Positions 1-10,091 of a stretch of 64,000 bases of DNA are shown piece after piece; the first letter of the stretch is position 1, and every line of letters begins with the position of its first letter. Origin of the DNA: Odiellus spinosus (lineage: Eukaryota; Arthropoda; Arachnida; Opiliones; Phalangiidae); assembly GCA_963920705.1 (NCBI GenBank), contig OY987226.1:29658694-29722693 (forward strand). The letters run 5' to 3'. The position numbers were made by a program, and so were the translations under genes. The notes below the pieces were generated by a model. The model had not been told where the DNA came from and made no database searches. It saw only the letters and a list, made by a program, of their open reading frames with translations.

Positions 1-60
1 TTTTAAATGAAAGTGTTCAGAAATAGAAGCGTTCAGATTTAGGAGGACTGACCATAATGG
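1..60. repeat. Inner part of a left terminal inverted repeat
   Basis: Positions 31-57 are the reverse complement of 34,613-34,638, sharing GTTCAGATTTAGGAGGACTG and then CCATA. Going outward, the first 20 bases (TTTTAAATGAAAGTGTTCAG) still resemble the reverse complement of 34,633-34,652, apart from a 16-base tandem duplication of the GTTCAG block on this side. The match therefore runs off the left edge of the window, and the window seems to start inside the repeat. A 34.6-kb span would be long for a Polinton, but much of it is later insertions. Confidence 0.55.
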
Positions 61-295
61 CATTGAAGTAGCAATAAGAATTCCAGTGCTACGAGGATGA
101 ACAGTCGGTCTGGGACCGTGCCTTTAGCTAGACCTTAACATTACAGTATTTTAATATACTTTATTTAAGTATTTTATTTTAAATACTTTATCGTCCGAGT
201 ATTTAGTATTTTATTTTAAATACCGAAAGTGCAATATTTTACCCAACACTGCTAACGTGTATTTCATTGTTAAGTACAGTTCGATGGTGGTGGTT

Positions 296-760
296 CATTT
301 GTAGGGCCACTTAATGTGGGGAATAGTCAAGAGACTGGCATTTCCCACTACGTCATCGTTGAATTTCGAGAGAAATATCAACTTCTTTATGTCTTTCGTC
401 CAGATATCCTCGTTCCCGAATAACCCACTCATAATAATGTTGGCAAAGTCCTTTAATTCGTATTCCCCGTCACCCCGACGGAGAACGTAAATATTCCGAG
501 ACTACTTAATTGGTCGATAACCTATCTAACTAGCGCTTGTTCCCTTATAAACAACCATAAAAACTTCACACGTGGTTTTTGAATAGGTCTAAACCATATG
601 TTTGAACCACTAGACCTGGGGTGCTATTCTGAAAATTGTCGGTACTAGAGAGGTTTTGTCGTTAGAGCGCTAAGTAGCGATTCTGAGACGTTCGGTACGT
701 AACGAAAGGATATCTCTTGTCGGTGGAAGCCATTCCGAACATTTTTCCCTCCAAAATCAT
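296..760 (-). pseudogene. Unrecognised coding remnant at the left edge
   Basis: The minus strand has an uninterrupted frame of about 69 codons (504 to 296) with good coding character (YELKDFANIIMSGLFGNE, then FLSKFNDDVVGNASLL). A second coding-like patch lies upstream, near 760-560. It has no start codon and is broken. I do not recognise the protein. It lies between the terminal repeat and the Harbinger insertion, so it may be a gene of the large flanking element rather than of Harbinger. Confidence 0.35.
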
Positions 761-768
761 AATAAAAC

Positions 769-1256
769 ATGGCGGATGTTATTATGAGACGCTATGTATT
801 GAGATTAGCTTTGATTCTGGATGAATTTCCTCGGCGTGATTTAAGGCGTCAAAGGATTTTAAGAGATAGGGAGCAACCATTTGAATTGGATGATTTTCGG
901 TTTAAGAGGTTATTTAAAATTAAGAAAGTTTTAGTTTATACTCTTTGCGATAGACTAGAAGAGCGTTTATCCGGCCTAAACGCTTTGGTAATTCCGCCAA
1001 ATATTAAGGTAAGTACACTATAATCTAATATATTTTATTGGAATTATTCTTAATATATTTTATTTTTTAGATTTTGATTGCCCTAAGATTTTACGCTGTT
1101 GGTTCTTAGCAATTAGCGGTAGGGCAAGATTTATTCCTGGCTGTAAGCCAATCTACAGTTAGTCGCTGCGTCAATAGCGTAAGTAAAGCTATTGTGGAAT
1201 TATTTTCAGCTGAATTTATTCAATTTCCTGTCACGGACGAACAAAATGTTTCAAGG
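769..1256 (+). pseudogene. Harbinger/PIF transposase, 5' half only
   Basis: HARBI1-type transposase of the PIF/Harbinger superfamily, a DDE nuclease that normally has about 350-400 residues. Exon 1 (769-1008) starts with a Met and carries the typical N-terminal sequence (DEFPRRDLRRQRILRDRE, FELDDFRFKRLF). It ends at a good donor, AAG|GTAAGT. Exon 2 starts after TTTTTTAG at 1071 and carries ALRFYAVGS, then QLAVGQDLFLAVSQSTVSRC, the helix-turn-helix-like block. A TAG replaces the expected Tyr codon after AVGS. The catalytic half is absent: 1260-1490 has no DDE block and the sequence runs straight into the 3' end of the partner gene. It is therefore internally deleted and dead. The family assignment rests on strong sequence resemblance. 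Confidence 0.8.
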
Positions 1257-1492
1257 TTTTTATAATTGTCTCATTTTTCTCCAACAAACAGGGCCTTGAA
1301 GATTGTAAATATCTATTTTTCATTCACCTAATTAATGACACTAGTAGTTTAATTTTAAATATTAAACATGTGCGGAGTACCTTACCTTCACGTGGTTAGT
1401 GTTGTAAAAACAACTGGGGCTAAAAGATACACGTTTGACGAAAAAAAGGCATTTTTTTCTTTAGTTGAAAAAATTCAATATTTTTATTTCTA

Positions 1493-3264
1493 TAAATTTT
1501 TATTTATTAAATTCATACCCCCTTGGAAAACTTGGGAAATATCTTGGAAAGCTGAAGCAAACCTTTCCATCGCGTTAGCTTTTGCACGTTCGATTTCATT
1601 GCGCTCTTCTATGGCCCTTTGAATGGCTTTCAAAATCTTATTTTTTTCATTTTTAATAGCATTTTTATCATGTTCCATTTCTTTTAATGTCTCGGTAGCC
1701 TTTTCGTAATTTTCAGTCGCTTCCGTTCTTAAATTTCTTTCTAATAAAATATTCAATTTAAATTACTAATATTTGTGGAATTATATAAATATTATTTACT
1801 TCTTTTTCTACATTTTGAAGCGGAACCGTTAATATCTTCAGCTTCACCCGGGTGTTCCTGCGCTGTTTTTTCATCTATGAACATTCGTCATAGTAGTTAG
1901 GTTCATCATTTCTTTTATGAATATTACTATGTTGCTTTAAAATAATAACATACCATTGTTCCCAGACACACAACCAATACCTACTGTTGGGGAAGAATTA
2001 GAAATAATTTCATTGACCATCGTCATTTCTGATGATAGGTTATGATCGGAGGATGTTTCGAAAAAGAAAGTTCCGGCTTGCGTCACAGCTTCGGCAAATG
2101 ACTGACCTACTTCTTGAGCTACTTTGATATTACTATCGAAGTTGCTAGGTCCAGCTAACTGAGGCTTCAATTTTTTATTAGTGTTTATAAGATAAAATTA
2201 GGCTATGCCTTTAAAGTTGCCTACAACTTAGATTGCGAAATAAATATTATTATAATAAAATAAAAACGTAGATAAGCTTCATAATGACAATAAAAGATAA
2301 ATCTTACTTGTTGTTGAACATTGAAACCTAACTCCGCTACAGCGGCATTACCCTCCACACATTTCTCCAATAATCCCAAGGAGACGTTTTTCAATCTCCG
2401 TTAATTGTAGTGGGCTTTTTTTCCCACCTCCAGTGACATTAATTGAATTTTTGATCGAAGCCGCCTTGGCTTTAGTTTCAGACTTCCAATCAGCCCACGA
2501 CTGAAAATAAACAATCACACCTTGATTTACTAACACGACCAAAGCTACGCATAGCTTATCATTTTATGTACTAATAAATAGAGTATAAAACTAACCTTCT
2601 TCCATTTCTTAACATCTTTAATTGCACCCAATCCATCCGTATGAAGTAAATTCATTAATTCCATCCATAACCTATCTTGCGCCACTTTAGTGAACTCAGT
2701 TGGAGATTTATATAGCGCTGTACCGTTTGCACACACCAGCGCTGTATCCGCCGTCATATCATCACCGCGTCCAGGACCGAGAAGGTCGATACCAGCAAAA
2801 CCCCATCCCAGGAAAGAGGTCAGCAAAATACAGAGCGAACCAACCAAACCCATAATGAGCTTGACTGTCGTCCTCGACTCGGTGAGGCTTTGGTAACATA
2901 AGACCTAGGGAGTCGACAGCGGAGAGCTCCTTCGACACTAATGCACCATCCACCCCAGAACTCTACCCAATCAAAGCCTGAGCCCGAGCCGCACCCACAA
3001 AGAGTAGCATTCCAATTTAAGACAGAGCACAGCCCGCAGAGAAGTTTCACCCGCTCCACGGCTAGACGTTGTCCGGAATTGCAGGATGCGCCTCAACTCA
3101 GTAGAAAGGGAGTGTGTCACTCTTCGTCATGAGTCCTTTAGGCCTAGGAACTCAGCTCAACCCCCCCACCACGGGAAGGTGGTGAACTGCGCAGTTAATC
3201 CTTCAAAGAATTCTAAAAGCATAATCCGTTGTTTTTCGGATATTTTTACGCCTCGCGGGGCCAT
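1493..3264 (-). pseudogene. Harbinger accessory Myb/SANT-like protein, broken
   Basis: Second gene of the Harbinger element, convergent with the transposase as is usual. It is a Myb/SANT-like (regulatory protein zeste type) DNA-binding protein that helps bring the transposase to the DNA ends. Minus-strand exons: start at 3264 (MAPRGVKISEKQRIMLLEFF); AQDRLWMELMNLL through KDVKKWKK near 2700-2600; SWADWKSETKAKAASIKNS through TEIEKRLLGIIG at 2500-2347; a linker exon near 2168-1955; and a C-terminal coiled-coil exon at 1756-1493 rich in Glu/Lys/Arg (ERNEIERAKANAMERF). About 470 bp of foreign GC-rich DNA interrupts the first exon between LLEFFEG and LYKSPTEF, so the protein cannot be made. Confidence 0.75.
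2715..3185. other. GC-rich insert of unknown origin inside the Myb/SANT gene
   Basis: The insert separates two parts of the same exon of the Harbinger accessory gene. It is visibly richer in G+C than its surroundings. On the minus strand it reads through a hydrophobic membrane-like stretch (GLVGSLCILLTSFLGWGF), followed by polar sequence. I find no terminal repeats and cannot name the source. It could be a captured exon or part of another repeat. Confidence 0.4.
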
Positions 3265-3289
3265 GCTTCCAATTTTCGCTAAAAAAGGC

Positions 3290-4290
3290 TAAATTAAATC
3301 ATTTTAAATAGCGAATATACAATGGAAAATAACTTTTATAAAAGAGCTTTAAAGCGTGCTAATTTGATGCGGTTGACAAAACATTTTATAAAATATAAAC
3401 ATATAGTATATTGTACTAATGAGTTTATAATAAAAAATATTTTGTTGAATGTTGTGACCGAGGCTTACCTTTAAAAATGCAGCCTCTCCACTAGAATCTA
3501 TGTAAATATAAAAATATTAGATCAACATCACGTAAAAAAACACAAATATAGTCAAAAACTTACCAATAAAAATTGTACTTGATTGTCAATAATAATAATA
3601 ATAATAATAATTAAAAAATGAAAAAAGTGAAAACAAATTCTAATTATACAAATCACACGACTAAAAGCAAAAATATCTTGAGAATGATGATTATTGTTCT
3701 GCTACAAAGCGTCCTTTATCGCCATTGGTCCTTGTGACCTTTCACGTGATCAAAGGCACTCGCCTCGTGTAGGAGGAAAAAATCTTCCTACAACCCCGTA
3801 CCGCAAGGCGCGATCTCTTCTCCACCGAAAGAAGAGATACCGAAAGGAGGGAAAGGGGCGCTTAGAATCGCTACTTTTTGGTTCCGTAAAAAATGTTCGT
3901 TACGGCGCTTTCGGAATCGCGTTCGTTCGGAAGCTTGAACGAACGCCTCAGAATAGCACCCCTGGTGGAGCAATAATTTGAACTTCTGGTTATTTCGAAG
4001 TTATTTTCAATTTGAATTTTACAAAGCGTTGATCGTTTATTTGCTACGTTCAAACTTACATTTTATTTCCATCTTCATCAGTTCCAAGATCTTCTAAACA
4101 GCAAAATGATTGCAGGTTTTTCTGGTTTACACGAAGGTCTTCGCTGCTCTCCCACCTTATGCCCAGTCACCTTTTTTGCTTCTTTATTCATGTCGTAGAG
4201 GTGCCCATCGTCAATATGATACTCTCATTTTACTCTAATTTGCTGTCTTTTAATTAAGGAAATGACACTTGTTGATTATTATCCATTTTG
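3290..4290. other. No recognised gene; AT-rich DNA and a microsatellite
   Basis: This stretch upstream of the accessory gene holds an (AAT)n microsatellite of about 20 bp near 3590-3612 and a GC-richer patch at 3720-3970 with no convincing coding frame. The right end of the Harbinger element should lie here, but I could not identify its terminal repeat. Confidence 0.4.
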
Positions 4291-4312
4291 TTCGTCATTC
4301 CCGATTCCATTC

Positions 4313-5547
4313 TCACCTTGACAAATGGGCATTGGAGGGGTGATCTTCCGGCACCACAGTGTCGTCCGTGTTGTTGGAAGTATCCCCCAGAGAGACGTCG
4401 TCCAGCAAAGCCCGTAATGATCCATCGTCATCACTGGGCTCCTCTGGAGCCGCGCCAGAACCCCCAGCCTCTAATTGCGACTGAGGCTTGTTTGGATCAA
4501 AAAGGATCTTAAAGATCCCTTGATCCAAACCATTGTAGGCTAGGTAATTAGCCTCTTTAATGGCATCCACCGAGTCACCATTCATCTGGAAAATCCAGCG
4601 GATGGTTTCTTTGCTGGATACTGAGTTTACAGCCCTCCAACACCAGTATTCAACCGGTTGTTGTAGGACTGCAGCCTCCTGAACAACACAGCATGGTTGG
4701 TGATCAGTGTATCCCTGGTTTTGAAGGCGACCTTGAACGGCTTTGGCAGCGCACCGGCTTCTGTAAACAGTAACCTGGTGTCCGCCAGAACCTGTTCATT
4801 TTGGTCAAATGCCTTCTTCAACCAGGCACCTGACTGCAAATCGCCACAGTGGTAGATGAGTGCACCACCCACCAACTGGAAATTATTTAGAAGAGGTAGT
4901 TGTTCACCCGAAGGTGTCCCATCTATCCTCTCTAGAATTCCGGACTGGATGGCCTTCACATCGACCTCCGTGACCTTATTGACTGGATAGCCATCTTTAA
5001 TGATGGCCATCTTCGTCAGACCAACCGCATCCTTATTAGACTTAGGGGCCGAAGCCTCTTTAGGATGCGGTTGAGAAGACCCAGGAGAGGGATTAGAGTC
5101 CACTGTCCTAGGCCTTTTGACTGAAGTTACCACTTTACTGCTAGGCAGTGGATTGGTTAGCTTCTTAGCATCGCGAGCCCGCTTGCGACGGCCATTGCGG
5201 TCGTTTATGAGACATATTTCAATCTTGAGGAGTTCCGCTTCTTCGTATATGATTTTGAATTTTTGGTCGATATTACCGGATAAGGTGAATGTGATCCCGA
5301 AGCGGTCGGACATGGCGTAGAAGAACTGTTTGTCTTGTTCGTCCAGAAATAGTTCGCACGAGGAGCCGTCTGTAGTTTTAGTCACCTTGAGAAGGATCGC
5401 GTAATTTTCCATCAGCTTTTCCCAGGCGTTAAGAGGGATAGAGAATCCGACCAGTGAGTCGACTCGGCGAATAAATAAATCGAAGCGATCGTAGTTTACC
5501 AGTCCGAAAGTCACGTACAAGTAAATGTAGATTAGAATGTATTTCAC
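4313..5547 (-). pseudogene. DUF4780-like repeat-associated protein
   Basis: A 306-codon minus-strand frame starts at 5547. It has a globular N-terminal part (residues 1-115), then a basic linker (RNGRRKRARDAKK), a Ser/Pro-rich stretch, and a C-terminal domain from about residue 180 (MAIIKDGYPVNKVTEVDVKA, GGALIYHCGDLQSGAWLKKA, GALPKPFKV). The Ala-Ile-[IV]-x-Asp-Gly-x-Pro opening and the spaced G-G / W-L-K pattern resemble DUF4780 proteins, which are abundant in insect genomes and usually repeat-linked. The C-terminal part continues in another frame down to 4313 and ends in an acidic, Gly/Ser-rich tail (EEPSDDDGSLRALLDDVS). The gene is broken at least once. The host element and function are unknown. 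Confidence 0.5.
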
Positions 5548-5707
5548 TTATAATTATTACGAACAATTTAATAGCAAAGAGAATTTAATTAGTAAGATTC
5601 CTAGACTATAAACTCTATCGTTAATTACAATCCTAGGCAATAGAAAGAGATTTGTGAAAAAATATAGAATTTTAAATAACATCTTGAGACAATGAACTTC
5701 GGCGGAA

Positions 5708-6245
5708 ATGTTGAAAAATTCACGTGGGTTATTGATAGAAATAACACCTCTCCTCAATATATATTTAAAATATGCAATGGTTTTAGATTCTCGAGATTGT
5801 AGTCAACATATTGAGACTACAGAGTGTAGATTAGGGATGATTCATAAATATTACGATGATCAAAGGTGGAGATGTCCGAATATAAGAAAGACAGCTCTAG
5901 TGCTTGGATTTATTTGTCATAGCGCTGTAACTGCTCAAAGTGTTATCAATACCGCCTTGATTAATTTTTTTTACGAATTGGGTTCTAATCGAACAGTTAA
6001 GAACCTCAACATAAACAAACCAGCCGGACGCTGTTAAAGAAAAAAATTTGTTGAAAATTGGTGAGGTAGAACGAACTGTGCAAAAACTACGAAATTATCA
6101 TTGGATGTATCTCGATGAACGATTTGCAATCGTGCGGGTTTATCAACCATCAATGCAAAATTAAAACAACGAGAGTGGCACATTGTTTACCTGAAGAAAT
6201 ATTCAAATTATGATCCTAGAATGATGGCGTTAGAAAAATAGGCCG
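5708..6245 (+). pseudogene. Repeated Cys/His protein family, copy A
   Basis: One of four diverged copies in the window of the same unrecognised protein. It shows the family blocks LDSRDCSQHIET, ECRLGMIHKYYDD, ALVLGFICHSAVTAQSV and INTALINFFYELGSNRT. The C-terminal third follows in degraded form up to about 6245. The core motif G-[FY]-I-C-H-S followed 8-9 residues later by V-I-N-T-A is shared with copies B and D. Broken. There is no recognisable catalytic motif. It lies in the same stretch as other small virus-like genes, so it may be a virus-derived fossil. Confidence 0.5.
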
Positions 6246-6399
6246 CTCGAAGTTTATGTTCTTACTACTCCCGCTATCTTCTAGTTAACAGCCGTCTATG
6301 CTATCCATACTGCTACCGGATCACGGCGGCTAACTCAAAAGAAAAACTTTATCTCCTTTAACCTAACCTCTTTTTTTATTTTTTTTACTAGGGACTCGG

Positions 6400-6800
6400 A
6401 AATAGTTTCTAATTCTATATTATCCTATATACCTTGAAATAGTTCTTGATTATAATCAGGGACAAAAACATATCTCAGAAATAGTTTCTATATCATCCTA
6501 TATACCTTGAAATAGTTCTTGATTATAATCAGGGACAAAAACATATCTCAGAAATAGTTTCTATATCATCCTATATACATGCTAGAAGTGATACTTAATA
6601 GACTTATACCAAAAATTGTTTCTACATCTATGTCATTATTTTAAATTCTATGATCTTGAAGTAGTTCTTGATTATAATCAGGGACTAAGACATCTCTCGC
6701 ATATAGTTTCTATTTCATCCTATATACATGCTAGATGTGATACTTAAGATACTTATACCAAAAATTCTTTCTACATCTATGACATTATTTTAACTTGAAT
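6400..6800. repeat. Tandem repeats, 70-bp and longer units
   Basis: A unit of about 71 bp containing CTTGAAATAGTTCTTGATTA and CAGGGACAAAAACATATCTC occurs twice in a row from about 6415 to 6556. It then reappears inside a longer unit containing GATACTTAATAGACTTATAC, which itself occurs twice (about 6570-6650 and 6715-6795). The units have diverged slightly. No gene is seen in them. Confidence 0.75.
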
Positions 6801-6894
6801 AGAGTGGATTTATTTATATATATTTACTGGATACATTCACATGTTTTTACAGTGTATTTAAATTATTTACACCAGGTGCAGAACAGTCGTTCGT

Positions 6895-7158
6895 TCATTC
6901 TTGAATGTGAGACGATGATTCTTCTTTTACGCATTTTTTATGATGACTGCTATCTCTTGATGTACAGAAATGTAGAAGCTTCCCGTGGGCTGATACTCCC
7001 GCCAGATCTGAGTCGCAACTCGGACACGACAGTGCTGAATTACTAGGAACTTGGAACCATTCAGCCATTGTATACTCGAAATATATGGTAATGTTTGATC
7101 TGAAGACCAAATTCATGGTTACTTTGGTGTCAAATGATGATTTTGAAACAAGTTTCAA
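6895..7158 (-). CDS. Small Cys/His-containing ORF, doubtful
   Basis: An 87-codon frame with a possible metal-binding pattern in its middle (LSCPSCDSDLAG, then LLHFC and HHKKC). The C-x2-C-x(17)-C spacing is weakly like the Cys region of the repeated family at 10.1-11.1 kb (SRFCINCDTYSSHENRYRSSC). There are no supporting signals, and it may be chance. Confidence 0.2.
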   Translation of the reverse strand: MKLVSKSSFDTKVTMNLVFRSNITIYFEYTMAEWFQVPSNSALSCPSCDSDLAGVSAHGKLLHFCTSRDSSHHKKCVKEESSSHIQE

Positions 7159-7159
7159 C

Positions 7160-8340
7160 TACATACTCTAAGCGATACTAATAATACATCTCATTAGGGA
7201 AATTTAGATATACTCAACTAACGAGATGTGTCCGTGATTTTTATTTATCATATGTTCCCATTCATACGATAAACTAGCAATATACTATAGTCTATTAACT
7301 CTATAGAAAATAATGAATTATCAACTAAATATGGAACGTCTTGTGTTTTCTATGAGGAAGGATTCATTCCCTATCAGACTCTATATACGGGTATTAGCTA
7401 AATAATATTTAAAATCTGGGTTGCTATTACAATGTTGTAAACGTAATTTAAGTTTAAAATAACGGCTGACATTAGTTTATATTTTACGTTTTAATTAAAG
7501 ACTGATACAACTATTTTAAGCTTAAATTAAAATATGCTATGTTGAGGTAAATGCTATTTAAGATTAAATGAAAGGCTGGTATAAATAACTATGTTATATT
7601 TAAAGACTCCGATAAAGTTTCTTTCATGCTTACCGAGTGGATATTTCTTCCTCTGATAGAAGATGTCTCTGGAGATATTTTTTTTTTCTTTGTAGTGAAG
7701 ATGGATCAAGAGTTTGTGTCGATTATGATTTGTAAAATTCACTATTTATAGCCTCTCTTATCATAAACTATGAGTAAGTGATTAAGATAGTGAAACAGAA
7801 CGTTCGGAGTGACTCATGTATAATTTAACCTAAACAGGAGGAGGAATGGATTGTAACTCTGTACCATTATAAGAAAATATTTGTAAGGATAAACTCATCC
7901 CGAGGTGTGAAGTATTATTTGCATCTTGAGGTATTTGTTTATTCTCTAAAAGATAAACGTGATAATGATCGTAAGATGCCAGAGTTTGTAAATAAGAGAT
8001 ACGATAATAAGTTTTTTTGGAACATGTCTAATAAGCAAATATATGTAAGGGTAAACGTGATAAGGATTGTAAGATTATGAAACTTGTGGAAATAAGAGAT
8101 TTCCGATAAAATGTTAGTTATAACACATTTAATTCATACTATTAATATACATTATTAAATACATCACATTTATTTGCTACGTTTTATGATTGAACGGCAG
8201 ACATCATCATCCTCAGTGTAAAATTTATGTTCATGAAATTTAAACATACTGTTACACGACTTTTGATCTAAAAATTTAAATAATGGTGTTCGTACACAAT
8301 TGTTACACCAATAACTAAACATTACTATTTACATGACTAT
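7160..8340. other. No gene seen
   Basis: AT-rich sequence with weak short repeats, for example AAGAGATACGATAATAAG-like phrases near 7990 and 8095. No coding frame with convincing composition and no terminal repeats were found. Confidence 0.5.
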
Positions 8341-8343
8341 TTC

Positions 8344-8709
8344 TCATAAGTTTTCAGGACTGCAGTAGCCATGGTGTATGCTGTGATCTACATCATCTTC
8401 GAGGGATATAACTCCTTCAAGTTCGATACACTCGCCACACACACGTCTTCTTCGAAACGTGTCATAAAAAGTTCCATGCACCGAATAATACGTTATGATT
8501 AGGTGTATTCCTAATATGAAGTATGGAGCTTCTTCGTCGTCGTAAAAGTCGTTCTGCACCCTATTGAACTGTTCCCACGATAGTTTAACACACGGATCTA
8601 AAATTAGTCGTTTGCCCTCCCACTCAAATTCGTCATAACCATATATCTCCGCGTAGTCTTCAAATCTTAATCTTGAACTTAGTATGAAAGATTTTTCTAA
8701 ATTCTTCAC
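8344..8709 (-). CDS. 121-aa Cys-containing protein of unknown function
   Basis: An intact frame of 121 codons with even amino-acid composition. It has an acidic aromatic middle (EIYGYDEFEWEGKRLILD, QNDFYDDEEAPYFILGIH) and a C-terminal Cys/His patch (RRRRVCGECIELEG, then VDHSIHHGYCSPENL) that could bind zinc through C-x2-C plus H/C. I do not recognise it. It sits 160 bp from a C2H2 gene on the same strand. Together with the 83-aa membrane protein at 9762 they resemble the small accessory genes of DNA viruses or large virus-like elements. Confidence 0.45.
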   Translation of the reverse strand: MKNLEKSFILSSRLRFEDYAEIYGYDEFEWEGKRLILDPCVKLSWEQFNRVQNDFYDDEEAPYFILGIHLIITYYSVHGTFYDTFRRRRVCGECIELEGVISLEDDVDHSIHHGYCSPENL

Positions 8710-8827
8710 TATGATTTTTGGTAGATTTTATGCAAATCATAAGTGTAAGGCTGGAATCAATCGAGTGCTGGTGTACAAACATCGACTGCGGTTCATCCGA
8801 CGCATATTAGTATAAAATATACGGTTG

Positions 8828-8876
8828 AAATAAATTCTCACTATCGCTGGTGCCCAGCGATAGTGAGAATTTATTT
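8828..8876. promoter_or_regulatory. Perfect 23-bp hairpin across the stop codon of the C2H2 gene
   Basis: Positions 8828-8850 and 8854-8876 are exact reverse complements (core TTCTCACTATCGCTGG) around a 3-base loop. The minus-strand stop codon of the C2H2 gene (8871-8873) lies within the stem, so the transcript would end in a strong stem-loop. The sequence shows the structure. Its role, whether 3'-end formation, a transcription terminator, or just a scar of an inverted duplication, is unknown. Confidence 0.8.
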
Positions 8877-9113
8877 CTTGGATGGATGAGTAGTTGAATC
8901 GGGAACGTTGATGATAGCTGTCGCGGAATCGTTGGAAGTTGACGAATCCCCACTGGCAGTATACGGGACATCGTTGGAAGTTGACGGGACCCCGCTGAAA
9001 GTAGTCGGGACATCGTTGGAAGTAGACGTGTTATCCCGGTGTTTCTCACGTTTATGACGATACAGAATTTGAATTTGGGGGAACTTAGCTCCGCAAATAC
9101 GACAGATTACCAT
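8871..9113 (-). CDS. Small single C2H2 zinc-finger protein
   Basis: An 80-residue protein starting MVICRICGAKFPQIQ. Residues 4-24 form one C2H2 finger, C-x2-C-x(12)-H-x(4)-H (CRICGAKF, then LYRHKREKH). The rest is a low-complexity Ser/Thr/Asp tail with a repeated S-T-S-N-D-V-P-type unit. A lone N-terminal finger with a disordered tail is common among small viral and selfish-element proteins. The frame is intact. The 23-bp hairpin covers its stop codon. The finger pattern is seen directly; the viral origin is inferred from its neighbours. Confidence 0.6.
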   Translation of the reverse strand: MVICRICGAKFPQIQILYRHKREKHRDNTSTSNDVPTTFSGVPSTSNDVPYTASGDSSTSNDSATAIINVPDSTTHPSKK

Positions 9114-9761
9114 ATTTTAACAAACTTAAAAAATTAAAGATTTAATTCTTACTAGACCATTTGTTATTAATTGGAGAGAGTATGAGCTTGTGATGTTTAA
9201 GATTTAGAAAATTCAGTATTTATTTTTAATTAAACAAGTAGACATGATTGAATCGGGAAGCCCTAGTCTTTTTCTCTCACTGGAAATATCGCCCTTTTGA
9301 GATCACAAATAGAGTCGGGAATTTTGAAATGAATATGGAAAAATTGTCTTGTTTTTTTTCCCTATATTCGATATCAATATTAAGGAATGAGCGAAACATA
9401 TTTTGGTGTTGGAACATTTTAACTTCATTTTGTTTTTAACAAATATTTAATTGACTGCTATCCCAGTGAATTATCCCCTTAGCAGGATATGGAAAAAAAA
9501 TTCAGTTTTATTTGCTAACATTCGCTATCTATATTAAGAAATGAATGAAACATTTAAGAGTTTGAAATTCAAAATTTTATTTTTATCAATTTACAAAAAT
9601 TGTTTCGAAATGCAAATAATTCTAGTCACCATCTGCTTACAAAAATCTGAAACTTAAAAATGTTGAATTATTAAATATATTACAAAACTGGTGACCCGAC
9701 ACGTGACTGCCTGCGTGAGCAGGGCATCATCACAAAGGCCCCCGAGTTTTTTGTTGAATAT

Positions 9762-10013
9762 ATGAATAATAGATACAGAGTTCATGACGGGGTCAAATAT
9801 TTTGCTCGAGTGTTTATCACGCCTATTGCCTTACCAATTGGAATAATTAGATCAATTTACAATCGAGATGCGCGATACATATTCGAGTCTACTTATCATA
9901 TTCTCGGATTGCTACTAATTATGCCGTATATTTGGGAGATCTACGACAGTTCGTCTTTGAACAATCGATGCCGTCGGCGTGATGGTTACATCATTCGAAG
10001 GGTTAAACGATAG
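9762..10013 (+). CDS. 83-aa putative membrane protein
   Basis: An intact frame with two hydrophobic segments (residues about 16-30, VFITPIALPIGII; and about 42-58, STYHILGLLLIMPYIW), separated by a basic loop (RSIYNRDARYIF) and ending in a basic tail (RCRRRDGYIIRRVKR). An AATAAA signal follows about 30 bp after the stop, near 10,045. No family is recognised. The two-helix, basic-tail layout fits a small viral membrane protein, but this is inference. Confidence 0.45.
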   Translation: MNNRYRVHDGVKYFARVFITPIALPIGIIRSIYNRDARYIFESTYHILGLLLIMPYIWEIYDSSSLNNRCRRRDGYIIRRVKR

Positions 10014-10091
10014 TCTGAAAAAGTATCTTAAATAAATCTGATGCAATAAAAATTTATTGTGAAAAAATATTTGTTTTTATTTCATATACGG

